DNA of 64,000 bases from an uncultured Desulfuromusa sp. GTDB lineage: Bacteria; Desulfobacterota; Desulfuromonadia; Desulfuromonadales; Geopsychrobacteraceae. The stretch is from NCBI RefSeq assembly GCF_963675815.1, contig NZ_OY776574.1, forward strand, positions 2,536,001-2,600,000. Reading direction: 5' to 3'. The notes under the pieces are model-generated. The model searched no databases. It was not told the origin of the DNA and was given only the letters and a program-made list of their open reading frames with translations. Position 1 is the first letter of the stretch. Each line of letters begins with the position of its first letter. Shown piece by piece: positions 25,364 to 33,760 of this stretch. A program made the translations under genes and the position numbers.

Positions 25364-26923
25364 ATGTCTGATATCCATAGTGATAAAATTCTGATTCTTG
25401 ATTTCGGTTCTCAGTACACCCAGTTGATAGCCAGGCGAGTTCGGGAATGTCATGTCTATTGTGAGTTACATCCCTTTGATATGAGTCTTGATGCCATCAA
25501 AGCTTTTCAACCAAACGGGATCATTCTCTCTGGAGGACCCAAATCAGTTTATGAAGATGGTGCTCCTGAGATTACAGAAGAACTGTTCGATCTTGGGGTG
25601 CCGGTTCTTGGCCTCTGTTATGGCATGCAGTTGATGAGCCGACATTTCGGTGGGCAAGTTGTCCCCGCCGGGAAACGAGAATATGGACACGCTGAATTGA
25701 TCAGTCAGGGGACTCCTGGTCCTTTGTTTGATGGGTTTTTCAGTGACGGAACCAGCTCGGTCTGGATGAGCCATGGCGATCATGTGGAGACAATGCCGCA
25801 AGGTTTTGACGTGGTTGCAAAGACGACCAATGCACCTGTCTGTGCTATTCAGAATGTTGCTCTGAATCTTTATGGAGTCCAATTTCATCCGGAGGTTAAC
25901 CATACTCCGAATGGTGAATTAATGATCAATACATTTGTACGTAAAATCTGCAAATGTGCCGGCTTGTGGACGCCGGGTCAGATTGTCGAAGATGCCATTG
26001 TGAAAATTCGCGAACAGGTGGGCGAAGATCAGGTGATTCTCGGGTTGTCCGGTGGCGTTGATTCTTCCGTTGCCGCAGCTTTGATTCATCAGGCCATAGG
26101 CGATCAACTTCACTGTGTATTTGTTGATAATGGCCTTCTTCGCCTTGATGAGGGTGATCAGGTGATGGCCACTTTTGCCAGTAACATGGGCGTCAAAGTG
26201 ACCCGAGTCAATGCTCAAAAGCGTTTCTATCATGCCTTGTCCGGAGTTGCTGAACCGGAGAAAAAGCGTAAAATTATCGGCAATCTGTTTGTCGATATTT
26301 TTGAAGAAGAATCCAAACAGATCACTGATGCAAAGTGGCTGGCCCAAGGAACTATCTACCCTGATGTTATTGAATCTGCAGGAGCCAAAACAGGGAAGGC
26401 ACACAATATCAAGAGTCATCACAATGTCGGCGGATTGCCTGACTATATGACATTGAAATTACTCGAACCGCTAAGAGAGCTATTTAAGGACGAGGTTCGT
26501 GCAATAGGGGAAGAGCTTGGCTTGCCCCATCAGATGGTCTGGCGCCATCCGTTTCCCGGTCCAGGACTTGGTGTGCGTATTCTTGGCGAGGTTAAGGAAG
26601 AATATTGCGATATCCTGCGTCGCGCTGATGCTATTTATATTGATGAACTTTATACCAGTGGTCACTATCACAAAATAAGTCAGGCCTTCGCAGTATTTTT
26701 ACCGGTTAAATCCGTAGGGGTTATGGGGGATGGTCGAACTTATGAGTACGTGGTGGCTCTGCGTGCGGTTGAAACAAAAGATTTTATGACTGCAGGCTGG
26801 TATCCCATGCCCTATGAAGATCTGGCCCGGATCAGTAATCGGATCATCAACGAGGTTAAAGGGATTAATCGCGTTACCTATGATATCTCGAGTAAGCCTC
26901 CGGCAACGATTGAGTGGGAGTAA
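25364..26923 (+). CDS. guaA: GMP synthase (glutamine-hydrolysing)
   Basis: A 519-residue enzyme that aminates XMP to GMP. The class I amidotransferase domain has the nucleophile Cys in 'PVLGLCYGMQLMS' and His-Glu in 'YGVQFHPEVNHTP'; the ATP pyrophosphatase domain has the P-loop 'LSGGVDSSVAAALIH'; the C-terminal dimerisation domain ends 'DISSKPPATIEWE', as is universal for GuaA. It is the second gene of the guaBA operon, closed by a strong terminator. Confidence 0.98.
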   Translation: MSDIHSDKILILDFGSQYTQLIARRVRECHVYCELHPFDMSLDAIKAFQPNGIILSGGPKSVYEDGAPEITEELFDLGVPVLGLCYGMQLMSRHFGGQVVPAGKREYGHAELISQGTPGPLFDGFFSDGTSSVWMSHGDHVETMPQGFDVVAKTTNAPVCAIQNVALNLYGVQFHPEVNHTPNGELMINTFVRKICKCAGLWTPGQIVEDAIVKIREQVGEDQVILGLSGGVDSSVAAALIHQAIGDQLHCVFVDNGLLRLDEGDQVMATFASNMGVKVTRVNAQKRFYHALSGVAEPEKKRKIIGNLFVDIFEEESKQITDAKWLAQGTIYPDVIESAGAKTGKAHNIKSHHNVGGLPDYMTLKLLEPLRELFKDEVRAIGEELGLPHQMVWRHPFPGPGLGVRILGEVKEEYCDILRRADAIYIDELYTSGHYHKISQAFAVFLPVKSVGVMGDGRTYEYVVALRAVETKDFMTAGWYPMPYEDLARISNRIINEVKGINRVTYDISSKPPATIEWE

Positions 26924-26983
26924 TTTCTATATCGATTGTGGTTATATAATGAGGTGTGGCAAGTTGCAGCAAAGAATAAAAGC

Positions 26984-27018
26984 TAAAAAGCGGAGTCAGA
27001 AATGGCTCCGCTTTTTAA
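26984..27018 (+). terminator. Terminator of guaBA
   Basis: Stem aaaagcggag-tca / tggctccgctttt (about 26985-26997 and 27004-27016) followed by T. Confidence 0.85.
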
Positions 27019-27112
27019 CTTTTATGTGATCACATGATAGAGACGACGCAAAAGGATATTTACTTGCAATCAAAAAGGACTTTAGATCTGTTCTTTTTGC
27101 TTGTTGAACGAC

Positions 27113-27562
27113 TTAATCTTTTACTTTTAAAATTTTGTCCCGCGCCAGGAAAATAACTTTGTCGTCACAGATGAAGGGTAAGAATTGTTCCTGTTGATTC
27201 AGGAAATCTTTAACCCGCGTTTTTCCGTTTGGAAGGTTGGCATAAATTGTTGCATCAAAGGGAAGCCCATGTAGCGGTTCGACCCGGACGGAATGTTCCA
27301 CGCCTAATGATAGAAGAGAGAACCATTCCGCATCGTATGTTGTGCGCAGAGAAATAACCTGTTCAAGGTTGACTAGCTCGACAGATTGATCTATTTGGAT
27401 CGGTAGAAAATTGTCATCTCCGTTCAACAGCTCATCGACCCTTTGAACACCGGAAATGTGTTCTCCGTGGAGTTGGAGAAATGTATCTCCGATGATATCA
27501 GCTCCGTTGGCCAATACTAATTCCACTTGACAGCTGGCGACACTGATTCGTTGGTCGCTCAT
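27113..27562 (-). CDS. Hypothetical protein of two tandem ~65-residue units, coupled to pilT
   Basis: A 149-residue soluble protein without a recognised family. It is built from two similar units: residues 39-73 (VQRVDELLN...FLPIQ...) align with residues 114-148 (KTRVKDFLN...FLPFI...), sharing RV, LN and FLP and the following beta-rich stretch. The ATG overlaps the pilT stop by four bases (27559-27562), so translation is likely coupled and a role linked to the pilus retraction motor is plausible. That role is inferred from position only. Confidence 0.7.
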   Translation of the reverse strand: MSDQRISVASCQVELVLANGADIIGDTFLQLHGEHISGVQRVDELLNGDDNFLPIQIDQSVELVNLEQVISLRTTYDAEWFSLLSLGVEHSVRVEPLHGLPFDATIYANLPNGKTRVKDFLNQQEQFLPFICDDKVIFLARDKILKVKD

Positions 27563-28620
27563 GTTTTCTCCCCTCCAGCAGAGAACAGGTTCTTGTTGAC
27601 GGCGTACTTGCCTGCTTCCTCAGCAGTGATTCTCTTGTTTTTCAATAGCTCCTGAAGGGCCTGATCCATAAGCTGCATCCCTTCGTTTCGGCCCGTTTGA
27701 ATCACTGATGGAATCTGGAAGGTTTTGCCTTCTCGAATGAGATTTGCGCTTGCCGGGTTGACTTTCAGTATTTCCAGCGCTGCACAGCGTTTTCCATCGA
27801 CAGTGCGGAGTAATTGCTGGGCAATAACGCCACGCAAAGACTCAGCGAGCATGGTTCGAATCTGTTCCTGTTGCGTTGTTGGAAAAACATTGATCAGGCG
27901 ATCCACAGTCTTCGATGCACTGCTGGTATGCAGGGTGCCAAAAACAAGATGTCCTGTTTCTGCGGCTGTGATTGCAAGTTCAATGGTTTCAAGGTCGCGC
28001 ATTTCGCCGACAAGAATAATATCCGGATCTTCTCTTAACGCCGCTTTAAGGGCAGACGCAAAGCTCAGGGTGTGGATGCCGACTTCACGTTGGTTAATCA
28101 GGCTGCTTTGAGTTGCATGTACAAATTCAATCGGGTCTTCAACCGTCAGAATATGTTCATTTCGATTCCGGTTGATGTAGTCAATCATGGCGGCGAGAGT
28201 CGTTGATTTGCCGCTTCCCGTGGGCCCGGTAACGAGGACAAGCCCCTTTGTGAATTGCGTAAAATCGAGAACAGTTTGCGGTAATCCTAATTGTTCGACT
28301 GATAATATTTCTGTTGGAATAATCCTGAAGACAGCACTGATTCCAAGGCGTCCCATGAAAATGTTTGCCCGAAAGCGAGCCTGCAGGGCACTGACTTCGT
28401 AAGCAAAGTCGAGATCGTTGGTCTTTTCAAATTCTTCCCTCTGGTTCTGACTCATGATCTCATAAAGCAGGCCACGACATTGATCTTCATTTAAAATCTG
28501 ACTGATCGCCGGCTTCAATTGACCTGAGGCTCTTACCATCGGCGGGTTATTGGGAGACATGTGCAGGTCAGAGCCGCCCGTCTGTTTTAAAATTTGAAAT
28601 AATTTGTCGATCTTGGCCAT
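27559..28620 (-). CDS. pilT: Type IV pilus retraction ATPase PilT
   Basis: A 353-residue hexameric secretion-type ATPase that powers pilus retraction and twitching. The N-terminal domain is 'GGSDLHMSPNNPPMVRASGQL'; the ATPase has Walker A 'TGPTGSGKSTT', Asp box 'ILTVEDPIEF', Walker B 'DPDIILVGEMRDLETIELAITAAETGHLVFGTLHT' (shown in parts) and His box. The C-terminal 'LREGKTFQIPSVIQTGRNEGMQLMDQAL' (I for the first L) is the PilT-specific region. It is first in a two-gene unit. Confidence 0.95.
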   Translation of the reverse strand: MAKIDKLFQILKQTGGSDLHMSPNNPPMVRASGQLKPAISQILNEDQCRGLLYEIMSQNQREEFEKTNDLDFAYEVSALQARFRANIFMGRLGISAVFRIIPTEILSVEQLGLPQTVLDFTQFTKGLVLVTGPTGSGKSTTLAAMIDYINRNRNEHILTVEDPIEFVHATQSSLINQREVGIHTLSFASALKAALREDPDIILVGEMRDLETIELAITAAETGHLVFGTLHTSSASKTVDRLINVFPTTQQEQIRTMLAESLRGVIAQQLLRTVDGKRCAALEILKVNPASANLIREGKTFQIPSVIQTGRNEGMQLMDQALQELLKNKRITAEEAGKYAVNKNLFSAGGEKT

Positions 28621-28740
28621 TGTTTGCCTCTATGCCTGCTTGTTCGTTGGAGCGATATTAATTCAGGTAAAAAATTTATACAAATTAATTATTTTGTTTT
28701 ATTGAAATGCTGGTCGTTGGTGTTTTTGAGAGTTCAGATC

Positions 28741-28769
28741 AAGGACGAGAAGAGCGCTTTCTCGTCCTT
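28741..28769. terminator. Hairpin between the chemoreceptor gene and pilT
   Basis: Perfect 11-bp arms aaggacgagaa / ttctcgtcctt. It sits 13 bases past the chemoreceptor stop on the minus strand. The following bases are not T-rich on that strand, so termination is possible but not certain. Confidence 0.5.
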
Positions 28770-28781
28770 TCTATGGTTTTC

Positions 28782-30572
28782 TTACTTCATTAAAACTTCA
28801 GGGTTGAATCCCAACCGGACAGCTCCCCAATGTCGACCTGCAATATGAATTGGCAGAGAGAGATCGCTGAGAATTTCCCCGGTATCCCGCATATAGGTTT
28901 GCAACAGGAAATTTTCTGTGTTCTGTGCGCCCCGGTATCCGGTCGGATCGTTAAACATGCGTTTGTCACGGCTACCTGCGACATCTTTCTCTGGATCCCC
29001 GGTTAAGGGTTTTGTAAACACGCTGTTGTGCGTTGGACCATAGCCATTAACATCGACGCAAATCGCAAAAATTCCTGCGGGTATCCGGCTCAGAGTCTGA
29101 TCGTAGATCGGTTGTAAATGTTGTGCAAACAATTGGTCATAACTGGTCGCGTATTTGATGGGGTTGGTGTTGGGAATTTCCTGATAGTTAGTATCAAATA
29201 CATTCACCCCTTGCTGGGATAGCTGACCAATATGTTCCGCAGCTTGATCACGAAAATTCCGACCCAGATCCAGAATCTGTTCAAAAGCACCTTCGCCAGT
29301 AATAAATTTGGCGACTAATTGCTGAAGAGACTCACTGGTTGTTTGTAAATTGACAGCTATTTGTTCTGAAGATGTTGTGCGCTCTCCGACGATATAGCTC
29401 AAATCACGAATGTTGGAGACCTGTCCGTGGGTTTCCATGTTTGTCGCTGAAATTTCTTCTACCGAAGCCGTAATCTGGGTGAGCAACCCATGGTTATCAT
29501 CAAATTCCTTGATGAGTCCTCCATAATTATCACAGGCAGTTTGTGATATCTTCATGGTGTGTTCTGCCGCTTGATTAATCTTATCCGCTTCCGCCAGGGC
29601 ACGGTCGATGCTGCTGAGCATGTCTGTAATCTGGTCCGCTATTTGCTCACTGGCTTTATTGGCTTCTTCAGATAATTTTTTGACTTCACTGGAGACGACC
29701 GAAAAACCTTTCCCCGCTTCTCCTGCACGAGCTGCTTCAACAGCAGCGTTCAGAGATAGAAGTCCCGTCTGAAATGAGATTCCCTGAATTGTTGAAATAA
29801 TCTTGCGAATATCCCTGGATTTATCGCCCATAACCTTAATGGTCTGGTCATGTTGCTTGATCTGTTCCAGCATCTCATTCATGTCGTGGTTGACGGATTG
29901 TAATTCTTCGAGAGATTCTCGTGCAGAATTTAAGCTCTCAGAGTTTGACGCCGCTATATGTTGAGCATTATCTGAGATGTTTCCAAGTGTTTGTGTGGCT
30001 TCTTCGCTGTTTCCAAAAACAACAGCTGATAGTTCACCTTGATTGGTTGCCTTGCTTGATGCCTCCTTTGCCTGGTTGACAACCGTTGTTGCTCCCACTG
30101 CTACGTTGACACCCATTTTGCGCAGACTGTGGACAGTTCCTCGAAGTTGCTGAAGAAAATTATTATAATTATAAGCCAAAGTTTGAAATTCATCGTAAGA
30201 AGTTGTGTGCAATCGGTTTGTGAGGTTTATTTCACCACTATTCATCTCTTCAAGTTGCTGATTTAGATTGTTGACGGGCTTAACGAACAGATGGCGTAAA
30301 AATAGAAATGATCCTATTGTCACAATTAATGAGATAATAAACAGCGAAGTTGTTTGCCAGACAGTTCTGTGTGCAATGCTGCTTAGCAATTCAATTTTTG
30401 CAATATCTCCTGAATCAAGAAGATTTCGTAACGCATTAATATTGCAATAGATACTGACAAATAATAATAGTTGCAGCAAAAATATAAATGCAATGTTGCC
30501 TGCAAGCTTACGGAGCAAGGTGTTAAAAAAACTTTTTTCAATACCGGTGTAGATATCTCTAAATACTGACAT
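28782..30572 (-). CDS. Methyl-accepting chemotaxis protein with C-terminal sensor-like domain
   Basis: A 596-residue chemoreceptor. Two membrane segments (about 22-45 and 73-95) enclose only about 25 periplasmic residues, too few for a sensor. A HAMP-like region follows ('FVKPVNNLNQQLEEMNSGEINLTNRL'), then the signalling domain (about 200-430) with hairpin tip 'QTGLLSLNAAVEAARAGEAGKGFSVV'. Beyond it a 150-residue extension carries 'GIFAICVDVNGYGPTHNSVF' and 'FLLQTYMRDTGEILSDLSLPI', a Cache/PDC-like sequence seen at the ends of some chemoreceptors. The likely sensor is therefore cytoplasmic and C-terminal. The gene is monocistronic. Confidence 0.9.
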   Translation of the reverse strand: MSVFRDIYTGIEKSFFNTLLRKLAGNIAFIFLLQLLLFVSIYCNINALRNLLDSGDIAKIELLSSIAHRTVWQTTSLFIISLIVTIGSFLFLRHLFVKPVNNLNQQLEEMNSGEINLTNRLHTTSYDEFQTLAYNYNNFLQQLRGTVHSLRKMGVNVAVGATTVVNQAKEASSKATNQGELSAVVFGNSEEATQTLGNISDNAQHIAASNSESLNSARESLEELQSVNHDMNEMLEQIKQHDQTIKVMGDKSRDIRKIISTIQGISFQTGLLSLNAAVEAARAGEAGKGFSVVSSEVKKLSEEANKASEQIADQITDMLSSIDRALAEADKINQAAEHTMKISQTACDNYGGLIKEFDDNHGLLTQITASVEEISATNMETHGQVSNIRDLSYIVGERTTSSEQIAVNLQTTSESLQQLVAKFITGEGAFEQILDLGRNFRDQAAEHIGQLSQQGVNVFDTNYQEIPNTNPIKYATSYDQLFAQHLQPIYDQTLSRIPAGIFAICVDVNGYGPTHNSVFTKPLTGDPEKDVAGSRDKRMFNDPTGYRGAQNTENFLLQTYMRDTGEILSDLSLPIHIAGRHWGAVRLGFNPEVLMK

Positions 30573-30888
30573 GAGGAATCCTTGTCTGTTGAGCGGTTGG
30601 CATCTACAGCTTTTTTTATGAAATAAAACAAAGTTATAAATTTATTCACCATAATAAATAAATTCTAAGAATAAAATCAAGATGTTTTTACCTTTATTAT
30701 TTGAATAATCGAATATGATTCTTAAATTGTTAATATGATAGAACTTTATGGTTTATGTGTTTTTTGGGAATGGTCTTGCTGCTGGCCGGAAAGAATGCCT
30801 CTTATTGAATACGCTGCTCTGTCAATTATTTAATACAGGCTATGTTTGATCTTTTGTGAGAGTTGATCCTGACTGGTGATGGGGAGTG
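30573..30888. other. AT-rich intergenic region
   Basis: 316 bases between the chemoreceptor start and the HNH gene end. No open frame with a ribosome site and no convincing RNA structure was seen; it should hold the chemoreceptor promoter and the HNH gene terminator. Confidence 0.5.
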
Positions 30889-31272
30889 CTACTTTTTTTC
30901 TTCTATTTTTTTTGCCAGAGCAGCAAAGGGGGAGTAAGAAAGGGATTCCAGTTGATCTGACTGATTTGCAGTGCCCTCGAGTCGAGCTTCCTGAACTCCA
31001 CGCGTATGTTCGTGCTCATGGCAATAGATACAGAGTAGCTCCCAGTTACTTCCATTCGGAGGATTGTTATCGTGATTGTGATCTTTATGGTGGACGGTCA
31101 GTTCTCTTACTTTTTTTCCCTCGAAATCTCGACCGCAACGGCCACAGACGTGGGGGAACAGTTTCAATGCTTGCTCCCGATACCCTGATTGACGCTGCTG
31201 TTCTTCCTGACGCATCTTTGAAATGAGTTGGTTACGTTTTGTTTCACATAATCTGTTTTTGTTGCTTGTCAT
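30889..31272 (-). CDS. HNH nuclease, YajD family
   Basis: A 127-residue protein with a single HNH domain: zinc ribbon 'CGRCGRDF', catalytic 'LTVHHKDHNHDNNPPNGSNWELLCIYCHEHEH' (given in halves, HH and NW...CxxCH are the core). It matches E. coli YajD, a small stand-alone HNH protein of unknown substrate. The N-terminal ~35 residues are basic and Gln-rich, and the C-terminal tail is Ser/Glu-rich and probably disordered. Confidence 0.85.
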   Translation of the reverse strand: MTSNKNRLCETKRNQLISKMRQEEQQRQSGYREQALKLFPHVCGRCGRDFEGKKVRELTVHHKDHNHDNNPPNGSNWELLCIYCHEHEHTRGVQEARLEGTANQSDQLESLSYSPFAALAKKIEEKK

Positions 31273-31383
31273 TATTTCGTTCCTCCCCGGACATTTTACT
31301 GTATATTCTTTACAGTTGTCACGATTTTGCTAAAGTTAAAAGATCTGATCTCAGGCAAATTTAAATTCAATAGGAGCAGAAAT

Positions 31384-31872
31384 ATGAATGTTTTTGATTA
31401 TGCATTAAAGATGGAACTTGATGGTAAAGCTTTCTATGAAAAATTGGCAAAGGAGACAGAATCAGAAGGTTTGCGAAAAATTTTTAATGAACTAGCTGAA
31501 GATGAACAGAAGCACTATGATATCTTTTCTCAGCTGAAAGAAAATCAGAGTATCGAATCAATGTCTGATAGCGTTGCTCTGGAGGGAGCAAAAAATATTT
31601 TTGCTGAAATGCAGGAAAATTTATCTTCCCAAAAGTTACAGAAGACAAATCTGGATGCTTATCAGCATGCAATGCAAACAGAAAAAGACAGTGCAAAATT
31701 ATATCGTGATGCAGCCGAAAAAGAAGAAGATGCTGAAGTGAAGGCATTGCTCCTGAAAATTGCCATAGAGGAAGAGAAGCACTTCAACATTCTGGAAAAT
31801 ATTTTTGATTTTGTAAATGCACCAACACAGTCACTGGTTTGGGGGGAGTTCAGCAATCTTAACGAGTATTAG
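31384..31872 (+). CDS. Ferritin-like (rubrerythrin-type) diiron protein
   Basis: A 162-residue four-helix-bundle protein. Each half carries a Glu plus ExxH pair: 'MELDGKAFYEKLA' with 'DEQKHYDIF', and 'QTEKDSAKLYRDAAEK' with 'EEEKHFNILENI'. This is the rubrerythrin diiron domain without the rubredoxin tail (there is no Cys pair), like the short proteins found across anaerobic delta-proteobacteria. A role in peroxide reduction or iron handling is inferred. ATG 31384 follows taggagcag; the open frame upstream to 31327 is not expected to be translated. Confidence 0.85.
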   Translation: MNVFDYALKMELDGKAFYEKLAKETESEGLRKIFNELAEDEQKHYDIFSQLKENQSIESMSDSVALEGAKNIFAEMQENLSSQKLQKTNLDAYQHAMQTEKDSAKLYRDAAEKEEDAEVKALLLKIAIEEEKHFNILENIFDFVNAPTQSLVWGEFSNLNEY

Positions 31873-31899
31873 CCGGTCCCTGATTCTGAAGCAGGAAAA

Positions 31900-31931
31900 A
31901 GCCCCGACTATTTCTCTAAATAGACGGGGCT
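31900..31931. terminator. Bidirectional terminator
   Basis: Stem agccccgactattt (31900-31913) / aaatagacggggct (31918-31931), one mismatch, between two convergent genes. Confidence 0.75.
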
Positions 31932-31952
31932 CGAATGACGAATCTGAGATGT

Positions 31953-33491
31953 TCAATTAATGCTTTGTGTAAAGCAATCAAACCATGAATTCTCTTCTGC
32001 ATAGTTCTCAATGAAATCCGTAGAATTTTTTGTCGTAAAGCCACCCATCAATACTGAAATTTCCTGGTGAATATTGCTTAAACAGTTGTCTATCAATATT
32101 TTTTTAAAACCTGTCTCCGCTAATTTCAAGACCAGATTTATCGCAATAACCCGGCTGATAATGCAACCTAGCTCGGTTAATTTACGCTGTGACAGTTGCA
32201 TCTCAATATTGAAATCAAATAACTTCTTAAGCCGATCTGCAGCATGCTCAGTTAATTCATGACCGCGTAGAAAGGTGAACAGGTTCCGTTGTTTTGCTCT
32301 TTGCATCTGTTTCAGAAGAGCTTCGGCAATTTGAATATATAAGATATCATTTGATCCTTCAAAAATCTGGAATGGACGGCTGTCAACAATAGCGCGTCCG
32401 GCAATATGATTTAATCGATACCCTTTGGCACCAACAAGCTGCAAGAGAGATTGAGCTGAACGTTGCATGAGATCGGTGACATAGGTTTTAACGGCATTAG
32501 CTTCTAGCCCATGTGGTGCCAGATTATTTTCAATGCCAGCTTTTTGACTGCTGTTAAAGCACATGGCCGAACAGATTGTGTAAGCGGATTGCAGGTGGGA
32601 AATTCGTTGTTGAACCTGGTCATAGGTAAAAAGACTTTTGCCGCCGACGTGGCGTTGTTGACAATGCTGCACGGCTTCATCCAGCATGCGTTGTAGAAAG
32701 CCCATTCCCATGCCGGGAAACTGCATTCTGCTACGGTGCAACAGATCCAGCATCATTTTGATCCCTGTGCTCTGTGGCTGTAATTTGTGGACGGCAGGGA
32801 CTTTAACGTTAATCCGGTTCCGTCCGTAGGGGAGGAGATAAATGCCGAGGTTTTCGTAAAATTCTTCAACCTCAATATTTTGTTCCGGGCCGTTGGCATC
32901 ACAGATAAAAAAGTCGATGTCACGCTTTAAGTCTCCATCAGCATTTTTATGTCTGGCGGTGAGCAACCAGTAATCAGCCCAACCGGTCAATCCTGCCCAA
33001 TGTTTCGTTCCCTGGATATGATACTTCCCATTTTCATGGGTATAAGAGCTCTTCATATGGAGGGCGTCACTGCCATAATCCGGCTCTGTAATCATCAATC
33101 CCCCCATTTTTCTATTGCGGAGGAAATCGTCAAAGACAACAGACTTTATTTCATCCTGTCCATATTTCCCGGTAGGTTGCAGGAAAAGAGCCCAGTTAAT
33201 TCCGAATCCAAGCGACAGGGGGAGCGACTCATAACTGGCTGCAGCTGCCAATGCGAGCCCTTCGTGAATGTGTCCGCCTCGGCCACCATATTTTGCTGGG
33301 ACATAGGTTGCAAGGGGATTGCTTGACATGATTTCACGAAGAATGAATGGCGGTATTCCGCGTTTAATGCTCAGCTGGTTAATGTCACTACGGACATAAA
33401 AAAGATGTCTGAGCTGTGCCTTGAATTCCTGAATGAATTGAGAAAAAGGCTTGTCGTCATCTGCATTCGTTGAAAGAGCTGAAACAGTCAT
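31953..33491 (-). CDS. Acyl-CoA dehydrogenase family protein
   Basis: A 512-residue flavoprotein of the acyl-CoA dehydrogenase superfamily. Recognisable parts are 'VPAKYGGRGGHIHEGLALAAAASYE', the FAD-binding 'GGLMITEPDYGSDALHMKSSY', 'YHIQGTKHWAGLTGWADYWLL' and the late 'RPFQIFEGSNDILYIQIAEALL', where the Glu of FEGSND is near the usual catalytic or FAD-contacting position. It is longer than the usual ~390 residues because of an extended C-terminal helical region, and has no adjacent ETF or thiolase genes. The substrate is unknown. Confidence 0.8.
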   Translation of the reverse strand: MTVSALSTNADDDKPFSQFIQEFKAQLRHLFYVRSDINQLSIKRGIPPFILREIMSSNPLATYVPAKYGGRGGHIHEGLALAAAASYESLPLSLGFGINWALFLQPTGKYGQDEIKSVVFDDFLRNRKMGGLMITEPDYGSDALHMKSSYTHENGKYHIQGTKHWAGLTGWADYWLLTARHKNADGDLKRDIDFFICDANGPEQNIEVEEFYENLGIYLLPYGRNRINVKVPAVHKLQPQSTGIKMMLDLLHRSRMQFPGMGMGFLQRMLDEAVQHCQQRHVGGKSLFTYDQVQQRISHLQSAYTICSAMCFNSSQKAGIENNLAPHGLEANAVKTYVTDLMQRSAQSLLQLVGAKGYRLNHIAGRAIVDSRPFQIFEGSNDILYIQIAEALLKQMQRAKQRNLFTFLRGHELTEHAADRLKKLFDFNIEMQLSQRKLTELGCIISRVIAINLVLKLAETGFKKILIDNCLSNIHQEISVLMGGFTTKNSTDFIENYAEENSWFDCFTQSIN

Positions 33492-33570
33492 TGTAGTGCT
33501 CCCGGCAATAATTTTAGAAAATGTTTTTTATCTGTAAAATATAGCAGCTTTTAGCGTGGGGGTAGATAAC

Positions 33571-33604
33571 AAAAAGGCCTCGATTTAAACCGAGGCCTTT
33601 TTGT
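33571..33604 (-). terminator. Terminator downstream of ilvC
   Basis: Perfect 12-bp stem (aaaaaggcctcg / cgaggccttttt, 33571-33602) with T-rich flanks on both strands. A second weaker stem (accacc/ggtggt) lies at 33716-33760 right after the ilvC stop. Confidence 0.75.
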
Positions 33605-33760
33605 CCATATTATGTATGTTAATGTTTTATTCGATAGGGTTTAAAACTTTCTCGCTTCATGCTGCGGTGGCTCAGAAGTCATCATATTTCACTCCCTCTG
33701 CAAGTTGTTTCCTAAACAATACCACCGTTAATGACTCGGTGCAACCTACTGGTGGTATTT

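Noticed and set aside
27024..27035. ATGTGATCACAT palindrome resembling a CRP/FNR site
   Set aside because: It lacks the 6-base (CRP) or 4-base (FNR) spacer between half-sites and lies downstream of two converging genes.
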